Source: Pseudomonadota bacterium
GTDB taxonomy: Bacteria; Pseudomonadota; Gammaproteobacteria; Burkholderiales; Thiobacillaceae
Assembly (NCBI GenBank): GCA_021847385.1
Contig: JAJZTV010000007.1
Coordinates: 1 to 22,023 of the forward strand
DNA length: 22,023 nucleotides
Direction: 5' to 3'
The position numbers were made by a program, and so were the translations under genes. The notes beneath the pieces were generated by a model that did not search any database, had not been told where the DNA came from, and saw only the letters and a list, made by a program, of their open reading frames with translations. Shown here piece by piece: positions 14,725 through 22,023 of this stretch. Positions within the stretch are counted from its first letter, which is position 1. Each line of letters opens with the position of its first letter.

Positions 14725-17700
14725 CGGGTGCTTCCTCGTTCAAACCTTTGCGCAGTATCTCGCGCATGGCGTCGAACTGGAACTGCCGCGCCAAGGCACG
14801 CATGGCCTCGACGAAATCGGCATAGTCCCCGCTCGTCTGGGCGATGGTATCGAGTTGGCTGTGCATGCCACGCACATAGCCGAGGTCGATCTGCTCGCCC
14901 AAGGCGCGCAATTGCGCGGCTGGCGGATAGCGAAACTCGGCCGGCGGCACAGCCGGGACCGGCGCGACCGCAGGCGCTTCACGGCTGACCCATTCCAACT
15001 TGAGCCGCTGGCCGATCCAGTCCAGCAGTTCGTTTACCCGCACCGGCTTGGTGATGAAGCTGTCGGCGTCGATACCGGCATCGTTGTCGGTGCCCTTCTC
15101 GAAGGCGTTGGCGGAGATGACGGCGATTTCGGCATCGCTGATGCCGCTGGCGTGGATGCGGCGAATGGTCTCCCAGCCGTCGATGCCGGGCATGGCCAAA
15201 TCGATGAAGATGAGGTGCGGCCGGAAGCGCGGGATGAGCTCGAGGCAGTCCAGGCCGGAGGCGGCCTGGGCCAGCTGGAAGCCTAGCGGTTCGAGCACGC
15301 TGACCAGCAACTCGCGGTCGGTCTTTTCGTTGTCGACGATCAGGATCCGGCGGCGCACGCCGACGTAACCGATACGCTGGGCGCGGTGCAGGGTCTCGGC
15401 CCCCGGCGCCGACTGCGGCAGGAACAAACGCACGCGGAAACGCGAGCCCTGGCCCGGCACGCTCTCCACGCTCAGCTCGCCGCCCATCACGTCGGTGAGC
15501 ATTTTGGCGATGGTGAGCCCCAGGCCGGTGCCGCCGGTGGCGCCGACATGGCTGGCACTGCCGCGCAGGAAGGGCTCGAAGATGTGCGACAGCTCTTCCG
15601 GCGCGATGCCAGGGCCGGTGTCCTCGATGTCGAACACGGCCATCTCGCGTTGGTATCTGGCGCGGAAGGTCACACCGCCGCGGGCCGTGAACTTCACCGC
15701 ATTGCCGAGGATGTTGATCAAGATCTGGCGTAGGCGCCGCTCGTCGACCCGCACCCAAATCGGCAGTTCGCTTGCGGGCTCGTAGCTGAAGGCGATGCCC
15801 TTGTTGCGGGCCTGCAGCTCGAACATGCCGACGATTTGCTGCATGAAGTCATGGAAGTCGAGCGGCTTGACGTTGAGGCTGAGCTTGCCGCTTTCGATGC
15901 GGGCGATGTCGAGGGTGCCTTCGATCAACGACAGCAGATGGTCGCCGCTGCGGCGGATGACGCTCACCGCCTGGCGGCGGCTGGGCGGCAGCGCTTCGTC
16001 GCCATCCAAGATTTGGGCATAGCCGAGGATGCTGTTGAGCGGCGTACGCAGCTCGTGGCTGATGGCGGTGATATAACGGCTCTTGGCCTGGTTGGCCTGC
16101 TCGGCGGTCTGCTTGGCCTTTTGCAGCAACTCGTCGGTGCGGCGATGCGATTCGATCTCTTGCATCAGCAATTGGGTCTGGCGATTCGATTCTTCCTGCG
16201 CCACCTGGCGGCTCTTTTGCGTGAGCACCAGCCACCAGGCAACGATGCCGGAGATCAGCAACAGCACGGCAAAGCCGCGCATGAACGACTGTTGCAGCAC
16301 CGGCCGCAAGAGCGTTTCGGTTTCCGACAGCGCCAGCACTTCCTGGTAATAGAGCAGACCGCTGACCAACGCGATCAAGGGCACGATCGCCGCCATCAGC
16401 AACAGGTAGTGGCCCAGCCCCGCCTCCAGATAGGGCCAGATGGGGCGCGGCAGCAGCCGGCGCAACAGGCTGGCCCATTGGTCGGACAGCCGGGCCTGTG
16501 GCTTGCACAGGTCGTGGCAGCGCGCATCGAGCGAACAGCAGAGCGAACAGATGTCGCCCTGATAAGCCGGGCAGTACGCCATGTCCTCGGCTTCGTAGTG
16601 CTTGTCGCAGATGCTGCAGGCGTGATTGCCGGTGTTTGTCGGGGCCATGGCCTCCGGCTGCCGCGCGATGTAATAGCGCCCCTGCGTCAGCCAAGCGATC
16701 AACGGCGCGCAGACGAAGGCCGCAGCCATGGCAATGAGGGTAGCGAAGGGTTGCGCCGCCTGGCCGAACAGACCGACGTAGGCGGCGATGGACAAGGCCG
16801 AGGCGATGCCCATGGCACCGACGCCGACCGGGTTGACGTCATAGAGATAGGCACGGCGGAACTCGATACCGGGCGGCGACAAGCCGAGCGGCTTGTTGAC
16901 CACCAAGTCGGCCACGACGGCCATCATCCACGCCACCGCCACGTTGGAATACAGGCCCAGCACCCGGCCCATGGCCTGGAACAGATCGAGCTCCATCAAC
17001 ATCAGCGCGATGAGCGTGTTGAACACCACCCAGACCACGCGGCCCGGATGGCTGTGGGTGAGCCGGGCGAAGAAATTGGACCAGGCCAGCGAACCGGCAT
17101 AGGCGTTGGTGACATTGATCTTGAGCTGGGAGATGACCACGAACAACGCGGTCGCCGCCGCGGCCCAGCCGGCATAGGGAAAGACATAGCCATAGGCGAC
17201 GAGGTACATCTGGTTCGGGTCCACCGCCCGTACCCCGGGCACGAAATGCCGGATCGCCACATAGGCGAGCATGGCGCCGCCCAGCATCTTGATCACACCC
17301 GGCAGCACCCAGCCGGGGCCGCCGATCAACACGCCGGCCAGCCAGCGCTTGCGATTGGCTGCCGTGCGCTCGGGCATGAAGCGCAGGTAATCGACCTGCT
17401 CGCCCATCTGGGTGATCAGCGCCATCACCACGGTCATAGCGGCACCGACCAAGTGCAGGTCGATCCTGCCGCCCGTCGGCGCCTGCCCGGCATAGGCGGT
17501 CAGGCCATCGAGCACGCCGGGGTCCTTCGCCAGCAAAAACAGATAAGGCAATACCAACATGATCAGCCAGATCGGCTGGGTGAGGGTTTGCAAGCGGCTG
17601 ATCGCGGTAATACCGTGCGTCACCAGCGGGATGATCACCAGGGCGCAGACCAGATAGCCCCAGGCCGGCGGGATACCGAACACCAGCTCCAGGGCATAGG

Positions 17701-18151
17701 CCATGATGGCGGCCTCGAGCGCGAAGAAGATGAAGGTGAACGAGGCGTAGATCAGCGAGGTGATGGTCGAGCCGAGGTAGCCGAAGCCGGCACCCCGGGT
17801 CAGCAGGTCCATGTCCAGGCCATGCCGTGCGGCGGCCAGGCTGACCGGCAGGCCGACCAGAAAGATGATCAGGCCTGCCGCCAGGATGGCGAGCGCGGCA
17901 TTGATGAAGCCGTAATGCACCAGCAAGGTGGCGCCGACCGCCTCCAGCACCAGAAACGAGGCCGCGCCGAAGGCGGTGTTCGCCACGCGCAGCTCGGTCC
18001 ACTTGCGGTAGCCCTTGGGCGTAAAGCGCAGGGCGTAGTCTTCCAGCGTCTCGTTGGCGACCCAGGTGTTGTAGTCGCGACGCGCCTTGACCACCCGCTG
18101 AACGGCCTCGCCCGGTCTCGAAGAATGCTGATGATCCGTTGCCATGGCCAT
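14714..18151 (-). CDS. NCS1 permease-like hybrid sensor histidine kinase/response regulator
   Basis: A 1145-residue fusion of a transporter-like sensor with a hybrid kinase. Residues about 35-490 are a polytopic domain of the NCS1 nucleobase/allantoin/hydantoin permease type (about twelve hydrophobic segments; TELRVANTAFGAASF, RGAGFGYLGSTITSLIYASF, QLKINVTNAYAGSLAWSNFF). Residues 512-549 hold eight cysteines. Two more membrane segments follow (about 580-602 and 625-645), then a coiled linker and HisKA with His699 (AISHELRTPLNSILGYAQIL). The HATPase_c domain has N box NILGNAVKF, G1 DTGPGIA and G2 GGTGLGL. A receiver domain has Asp984 and Lys1035, and there is a C-terminal helical tail. It probably senses or co-transports a nucleobase- or urea-like ligand. 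The start is ATG 18151 or 18145, both with weak ribosome sites. Confidence 0.9.
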   Translation of the reverse strand: MAMATDHQHSSRPGEAVQRVVKARRDYNTWVANETLEDYALRFTPKGYRKWTELRVANTAFGAASFLVLEAVGATLLVHYGFINAALAILAAGLIIFLVGLPVSLAAARHGLDMDLLTRGAGFGYLGSTITSLIYASFTFIFFALEAAIMAYALELVFGIPPAWGYLVCALVIIPLVTHGITAISRLQTLTQPIWLIMLVLPYLFLLAKDPGVLDGLTAYAGQAPTGGRIDLHLVGAAMTVVMALITQMGEQVDYLRFMPERTAANRKRWLAGVLIGGPGWVLPGVIKMLGGAMLAYVAIRHFVPGVRAVDPNQMYLVAYGYVFPYAGWAAAATALFVVISQLKINVTNAYAGSLAWSNFFARLTHSHPGRVVWVVFNTLIALMLMELDLFQAMGRVLGLYSNVAVAWMMAVVADLVVNKPLGLSPPGIEFRRAYLYDVNPVGVGAMGIASALSIAAYVGLFGQAAQPFATLIAMAAAFVCAPLIAWLTQGRYYIARQPEAMAPTNTGNHACSICDKHYEAEDMAYCPAYQGDICSLCCSLDARCHDLCKPQARLSDQWASLLRRLLPRPIWPYLEAGLGHYLLLMAAIVPLIALVSGLLYYQEVLALSETETLLRPVLQQSFMRGFAVLLLISGIVAWWLVLTQKSRQVAQEESNRQTQLLMQEIESHRRTDELLQKAKQTAEQANQAKSRYITAISHELRTPLNSILGYAQILDGDEALPPSRRQAVSVIRRSGDHLLSLIEGTLDIARIESGKLSLNVKPLDFHDFMQQIVGMFELQARNKGIAFSYEPASELPIWVRVDERRLRQILINILGNAVKFTARGGVTFRARYQREMAVFDIEDTGPGIAPEELSHIFEPFLRGSASHVGATGGTGLGLTIAKMLTDVMGGELSVESVPGQGSRFRVRLFLPQSAPGAETLHRAQRIGYVGVRRRILIVDNEKTDRELLVSVLEPLGFQLAQAASGLDCLELIPRFRPHLIFIDLAMPGIDGWETIRRIHASGISDAEIAVISANAFEKGTDNDAGIDADSFITKPVRVNELLDWIGQRLKLEWVSREAPAVAPVPAVPPAEFRYPPAAQLRALGEQIDLGYVRGMHSQLDTIAQTSGDYADFVEAMRALARQFQFDAMREILRKGLNEEAPDAA

Positions 18152-18308
18152 TATTGTCGCACTCTAGCGCGATATACCGGCAACTGGCCGGCAGCGTCGT
18201 CGACTAGAGCCGCTGAGCCGACAGGCCCTGCAGCGAAACAGCCCGGCCCATACGCTGTTCACCGAGGACCGCCTTGCGTCGGCCAACCGAGTGGCCATGG
18301 GTCAACGC

Positions 18309-18338
18309 AAAAAAAAGGGAGCGCCTCCGCGCTCCCTT
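18309..18338 (-). terminator. intrinsic terminator of the 723-residue protein gene
   Basis: A perfect 10-bp stem (AAGGGAGCGC at 18315-18324, GCGCTCCCTT at 18329-18338) with a four-base loop is followed, in the minus-strand direction, by a run of eight T. It starts 38 bases past the stop codon of the gene ending at 18377. It should insulate the sensor operon downstream from readthrough. Confidence 0.93.
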
Positions 18339-18376
18339 CTTGCCCGATTACTACGGACAGGCAACCGCCCTGCTTA

Positions 18377-20548
18377 CTATTTCGCCCGCAAGCAGAAGCC
18401 GACTTCGGTGTGGTTATAGTTGTGCGACCCCGATTTGCTGCCCACGATCGAGCGGTCCCAAACCTGCAACTGCACGACGTAGCCGCATGGCTTCATCTTC
18501 TTCGGCGATGCGGTATCGAGGGACCAGGCGCTGCCCGGCGAAGCCGGCGTCGGCGACGTCGACGGCTGGGCCGTGGTCGGCGCATTGGACGGGAACGCGG
18601 CGGTATTCGGCATGGTGCTCAGCGAGAAACCGCCGAAGTAGGTGTCGCGCGCCACGAAATGGCCGGTGATGGTATCGCCTTCGACAAAGGTCTTGCAGTC
18701 GCCGCCGCTGTCGATGTGGATGTCGATCATCGGCGATGCCAGCGGCGGCGCGGTCAGCGGCGCGGTGTTGTCGAGCTGGATCAGGTAGTCGGGGCTGGTC
18801 GCAATGATGTTCGGCGACGGCAGCAAGGCGTCGGCCACCTCGATCCGGACCGCCCAGAGTTCGTCGCCAGCCGAATGCCAAAGCGCGAGCCGCGTATCCA
18901 GATAGAGCGACGGGTCCTTGTAGGTGAAGAAGCCGGTCGCCGGATCGGCCACCTGCGGGTCGGACCCGACATCGGCGCGCCTGAGGTTGAAGCTGGTGGT
19001 GACGTAGCTGTAGGCCCCGGGCGGATCGCTGAGCTTGCGCGCGCCGATGCGGTAGTAATAGCCCGGCTGGAACTTGCCCTCGACGACCACGAGGCCACCG
19101 AAGGGGCAGGGCCTGCCGAGCCCCCAGCTGTCGGCCGGCAATTCGTCGTACCAGAACTTCGCGCTCGCGGTGGTCAGGCCGGAGACGGGATCGATGTCTT
19201 CGACGTTGATACCGCCGAGCGACCTGATCTTGGCCGTCAACTCGTCTTCCGTCACACCCGGCCTGATCTGGACATGCGTGTCCAGCCGGTTGCCCCAGTA
19301 GGGCACGGCGTCCGGGTCGGTGTCCGAGGGCGGCGTCGCCCACGACAGGACCGCCCGAATCCGGCCGATCTTCGGCGTTTCGCAGGGGCGGCGCACCGCG
19401 TCGATATCTACCGGCAGGGTCGCCGTATAGTAGAGGCCGTCCGCCGGGATGTCGGCGATGTCATGGACCGCCACCTCGGCCCGGCCCAGATAGGTCCACT
19501 CGCAGGTGTCGTCCCAATCGGCCCAGAACGCCACATACTCGGTGCTGCCGGCCGTGCACAGGTCGCCGGAATAGCCGCCCGGGCGCTTCACGATGAAGGT
19601 GCCGACGAGCCACTCCCTGTTGTAGTCGAGGCCGATGCAGCTCAGTTCTTCGTAGCTGGTGTCGCCGCTGGTCTTCTCGATGGCGGCGACGGCCTCGGCC
19701 CAGTCGAGGCCAAGCGCTTTCCATTCGGCGATCTTCGTATTCACGCTCATGTCGCTGACCAGCGGCGACTTGAGCGCAGACACGATCTGGCTGAAGCCGA
19801 GCCGGTGCGGTTCCACGGCGCTCCTGGCGGCCTTGCCGGTCGCACCGGTCTTGTATTGCTTGACCAGGGCATGGAGTTCGACCGGCGGCGGCCCCGGCTC
19901 GGGTAGCGGAACGAATTCCAGATGCTTGAGGCTCTCGGGCAATTCGATCTGCTTGTCCAGCTCCAGGCCGATGGCCGTTGCGATGTCCTTGATCAATAGC
20001 TTCCGCGGCTTGATCTGGATATGCCGGTCGAGCACGTTGCCCCAGACCGGCGAGTCCAGCGGGTTCACGCTCGGCAGCACGTTCCAGGAAAGCACCCCGC
20101 GCACCTTCGGCATGACCGCATGCTTACAGTATTCGCGCCACTTCGCCGGGTCGATCGGCAAGGTGACGACATAGCTCAAGGGCTTGTTCTGCTTCTTGGC
20201 GCAATCGAGTCCGTTCGGCAGGTCGTGGATCGAGAAGCCGACCGCGCCCAAGTCTTGCCAGCCTGCGCCGAAATCGGCAAAGAAGCGGACATATTCCGTG
20301 GTGCCGGCTGAGCAAAGATCGCCGCCATATCCGTAGGGCAGTTTTATCTGCACGGTCGCCTCGAGCAGGTCTTGCGCGGGGTTGAAGCCGATGCAAGTGA
20401 GTTCCTCGTACTTGGTGTTGTCGGCCATCTTCTTGACCGGCTTGAAGGCGCTGTCGCTGACCGTACCGAAGTGGTTCGGATTCTTCAGCAGAAGCTGTTT
20501 GAAGTTCGAGCGTTCTGATTCGATTTTCACCACTGTGCTTGCGTTCAT
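18377..20548 (-). CDS. protein of unknown function with an internal duplication
   Basis: I do not recognise this 723-residue protein. It starts at the ATG read from 20548, with AGGGAG about ten bases upstream. Two repeats of about 130 residues are clear: 47-181 and 299-430. Both run YEEL-(T/S)-CIG, then G(Y/G)GDLC or SGDLC, AG(T/S)TEYV, a 'VHD/IHD' segment, a TLP(I/V)D segment, a cysteine, RAVLSW or RGVLSW, WGN-x-LD and a final (I/V)QI(K/R)P. Cysteines 52, 79 and 141 of the first copy match 304, 331 and 389 of the second. The third part (about 445-723) is different and contains a Ser/Thr/Pro-rich stretch near residues 645-665. The repeats look like beta-sandwich modules. No signal peptide or membrane segment is seen. 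It stands alone with its own terminator. Confidence 0.8.
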   Translation of the reverse strand: MNASTVVKIESERSNFKQLLLKNPNHFGTVSDSAFKPVKKMADNTKYEELTCIGFNPAQDLLEATVQIKLPYGYGGDLCSAGTTEYVRFFADFGAGWQDLGAVGFSIHDLPNGLDCAKKQNKPLSYVVTLPIDPAKWREYCKHAVMPKVRGVLSWNVLPSVNPLDSPVWGNVLDRHIQIKPRKLLIKDIATAIGLELDKQIELPESLKHLEFVPLPEPGPPPVELHALVKQYKTGATGKAARSAVEPHRLGFSQIVSALKSPLVSDMSVNTKIAEWKALGLDWAEAVAAIEKTSGDTSYEELSCIGLDYNREWLVGTFIVKRPGGYSGDLCTAGSTEYVAFWADWDDTCEWTYLGRAEVAVHDIADIPADGLYYTATLPVDIDAVRRPCETPKIGRIRAVLSWATPPSDTDPDAVPYWGNRLDTHVQIRPGVTEDELTAKIRSLGGINVEDIDPVSGLTTASAKFWYDELPADSWGLGRPCPFGGLVVVEGKFQPGYYYRIGARKLSDPPGAYSYVTTSFNLRRADVGSDPQVADPATGFFTYKDPSLYLDTRLALWHSAGDELWAVRIEVADALLPSPNIIATSPDYLIQLDNTAPLTAPPLASPMIDIHIDSGGDCKTFVEGDTITGHFVARDTYFGGFSLSTMPNTAAFPSNAPTTAQPSTSPTPASPGSAWSLDTASPKKMKPCGYVVQLQVWDRSIVGSKSGSHNYNHTEVGFCLRAK

Positions 20549-21096
20549 GATCTGGTTCTCCCTTCTGTTATGAATGACGTCTGCGTATTCCGGGCCGATT
20601 GCGTCTCACCTTCCTCGGCCTGATGAATCTCTCGCTGGCCGCTTTCAAGTCGAAAAAGCCAAGAATGGATTCAGCGCCCGGACCGAGGCCGACGAAAATG
20701 CCCGCGCCCTGGCCTGCCGGCCAGGCACTTCTTTTACTTGCCGATGAATCTCCCTGCCCTTGTATGGCTTGGCTGATGCCAAGCCTTATTCCCCCCGATG
20801 GAGGTTATGCGTTTAACTATTAGACCACCGGGCCCGGCACCACAAGCGGCAGGCCCAGCCTAGCTGCCATGGCCGAGGCCTGGGGCGGTGAATGCGCGGT
20901 GCGGCAAGGCCGCTGCGCCGGCGCTGCCTGCTCGCCCATAGCACTTAAGCCGGCACCTCAGGGTAAGCGCACACTCTCATGAAGGCATTTGATGTAAAAG
21001 CCCATGGCTAATGAATGTTTCCGGCAGAACCACCCCCTGCACGGGCGACCGACCCTCATTTTTCAAATAAATCGCCCCCGCTGCACTGACCCGCCC
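20549..21096. other. gene-free stretch with two hairpins
   Basis: No convincing coding region is seen between the 723-residue protein gene and the groESL promoter. Two perfect hairpins occur: CCTGGCC/GGCCAGG with a four-base loop at 20708-20725, followed by CACTTCTTTTAC, and GGCTTGGC/GCCAAGCC with a TGAT loop at 20766-20785, followed by TTATT. Read on the plus strand both resemble weak terminators, but there is no plus-strand gene before them. A 74-codon open frame at 20599-20823 has no ribosome site and no recognisable sequence. The remainder is GC-rich with no recognised RNA gene. Confidence 0.5.
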
Positions 21097-21125
21097 TTGA
21101 AATAGCCCCACCCCGTCCCTATCAT
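21097..21125 (+). promoter_or_regulatory. vegetative promoter of groESL
   Basis: TTGAAA (21097-21102), a spacer of exactly 17 bases, then TATCAT (21120-21125) form a near-consensus sigma-70 promoter. The -10 box abuts the CIRCE operator, the usual layout for HrcA-repressed groESL. CTTGAAA also fits a sigma-32 -35 element, but the matching -10 is less clear. Confidence 0.85.
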
Positions 21126-21151
21126 TAGCACTCGTTGGGGCCGAGTGCTAA
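21125..21151. promoter_or_regulatory. CIRCE operator (HrcA binding site)
   Basis: TTAGCACTC (21125-21133), nine bases, then GAGTGCTAA (21143-21151) is a perfect match to the CIRCE consensus. It overlaps the start region of the groESL promoter, so repression by HrcA with release on heat shock is expected. Confidence 0.98.
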
Positions 21152-21209
21152 TGCTTGGCCCCCGCCGTTTTGCAAACCCATAACTCAACTGCTTATTTTG
21201 GAGGCAATC

Positions 21210-21500
21210 GTGAAGATTCGTCCTTTGCACGACCGCGTGATCGTTAAGCGCATGGAAGAAGAACGTAAGACCGCTTCCGGCATCGTCATCCCCGACGCCG
21301 CCACCGAGAAACCCGACCAGGGCGAAGTGCTCGCCGTCGGCCCCGGCAAGAAAGACGACAGCGGCAAAACCATCGCCATGGAAGTGAAGGTGGGCGACCG
21401 CGTGCTGTTCGGCAAATATGCCGGCCAGGCCGTGAAGATCGACGGCGACGAAGTCCTGGTCATGCGCGAAGAAGACATCATGGGTGTGGTGGAGAAGTAA
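21210..21500 (+). CDS. groES: co-chaperonin GroES
   Basis: Seven-subunit lid of the GroEL chaperonin, cytoplasmic, 96 residues as usual. The start is GTG at 21210, preceded by GGAGG (21200-21204) with a 5-base spacer. The in-frame sequence upstream, back to 21135, overlaps the CIRCE element and is not family-like. The product begins (M)KIRPLHDRVIVKRMEEERKT, has the mobile loop TASGIVIPDAATEKP and ends EEDIMGVVEK. All are typical of GroES and close to betaproteobacterial sequences. It is followed 60 bases later by groEL. Confidence 0.98.
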   Translation: MKIRPLHDRVIVKRMEEERKTASGIVIPDAATEKPDQGEVLAVGPGKKDDSGKTIAMEVKVGDRVLFGKYAGQAVKIDGDEVLVMREEDIMGVVEK

Positions 21501-21522
21501 TTTCGCTGCGCGAAATCACTTC
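21494..21522 (+). other. hairpin spanning the groES stop codon
   Basis: GAAGT (21494-21498) pairs with ACTTC (21518-21522), and ATTTCG (21500-21505) pairs with CGAAAT (21511-21516), with one A-C mismatch and a five-base loop. The structure covers the groES stop codon in the groESL message. A role in RNA processing or in the GroES:GroEL ratio is only a possibility. Confidence 0.35.
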
Positions 21523-21560
21523 TGACCGACTTACCGAATTCAAAGATTTAGGAGTTTCAA

Positions 21561-22023
<463 letters not shown>

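Noticed and set aside
18152..18314. Possible sigma-54 promoter in front of the sensor kinase gene
   Set aside because: The best minus-strand candidate (CTGCCGG-N4-TTGCC) lacks the essential GG doublet, and no NtrC-type site is seen nearby.
18274..18669. 131-codon plus-strand open frame
   Set aside because: It crosses the intrinsic terminator and is antisense to the C-terminal end of the duplicated-module protein, with no ribosome site.
15836..19906. 1356-codon plus-strand open frame
   Set aside because: It runs antisense to both the sensor kinase and the duplicated-module gene, crossing their intergenic region and terminator. Its low-complexity composition is typical of a GC-driven shadow frame.
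20599..20823. 74-codon plus-strand open frame
   Set aside because: There is no ribosome binding site, the composition is rich in Pro, Ala and Lys with no recognisable motif, and the frame contains both intergenic hairpins.

Overview
The window is a high-GC bacterial chromosomal segment, most likely from a betaproteobacterium. The evidence is the groES-groEL operon with a perfect HrcA/CIRCE operator, the Tat-exported UrtA, and a UrtB with a long N-terminal extension. I cannot place it to genus from sequence alone. The dominant theme is scavenging of nitrogen from urea-like compounds.

Layout. Bases 1-3482 (minus strand) carry the start of a urea ABC transporter operon, urtA-urtB-urtC; urtC runs off the left edge. 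A GntR/FCD-family regulator (3696-4379, plus strand, GTG start) is divergent from it. Bases 4381-4606 are an information-dense control region. It holds NtrC-like enhancer sites (GCACCA-N3-TGGTGC), a textbook sigma-54 promoter (TGGCACG-N4-TTGCT), and a 14-bp GntR-type palindrome placed on the predicted transcription start. From 4607 to 13718 an eight-gene, tightly spaced or overlapping plus-strand operon follows: a Tsx-like outer-membrane channel, a BMP-type periplasmic binding protein, two ABC permeases, biuret hydrolase (BiuH), the double ABC ATPase, a second isochorismatase-like hydrolase (candidate triuret hydrolase TrtA), a small cupin and allophanate hydrolase (AtzF type).

Convergent to this, on the minus strand (18151 to 13780), lie a very large sensor protein and its LuxR-type response regulator. 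The sensor is an NCS1 permease-like membrane domain joined through a cysteine-rich linker to a hybrid histidine kinase. Next is an unrecognised 723-residue protein with an internal duplication (20548 to 18377, minus strand) and a strong terminator. After a gene-free stretch of about 550 bases come a vegetative promoter overlapping CIRCE, groES and the beginning of groEL, which runs off the right edge.

How it fits together (inference). Under nitrogen limitation, NtrC and sigma-54 would drive the operon and the GntR protein would relieve repression when an inducer is present. Substrate would cross the outer membrane through the Tsx-like channel and the inner membrane through the BMP-type ABC transporter. 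Triuret would be cut towards biuret by the second hydrolase, biuret would be deaminated to allophanate by BiuH, and allophanate would be split to ammonia and CO2 by AtzF. biuH is translationally interleaved between the permease and ATPase genes, so the most attractive hypothesis is that this 'nucleoside-type' ABC transporter is a dedicated biuret/triuret importer. No cyanuric acid hydrolase (AtzD) and no carboxybiuret hydrolase (AtzE/G) is seen in the window, so the entry point appears to be biuret or triuret rather than s-triazine rings.
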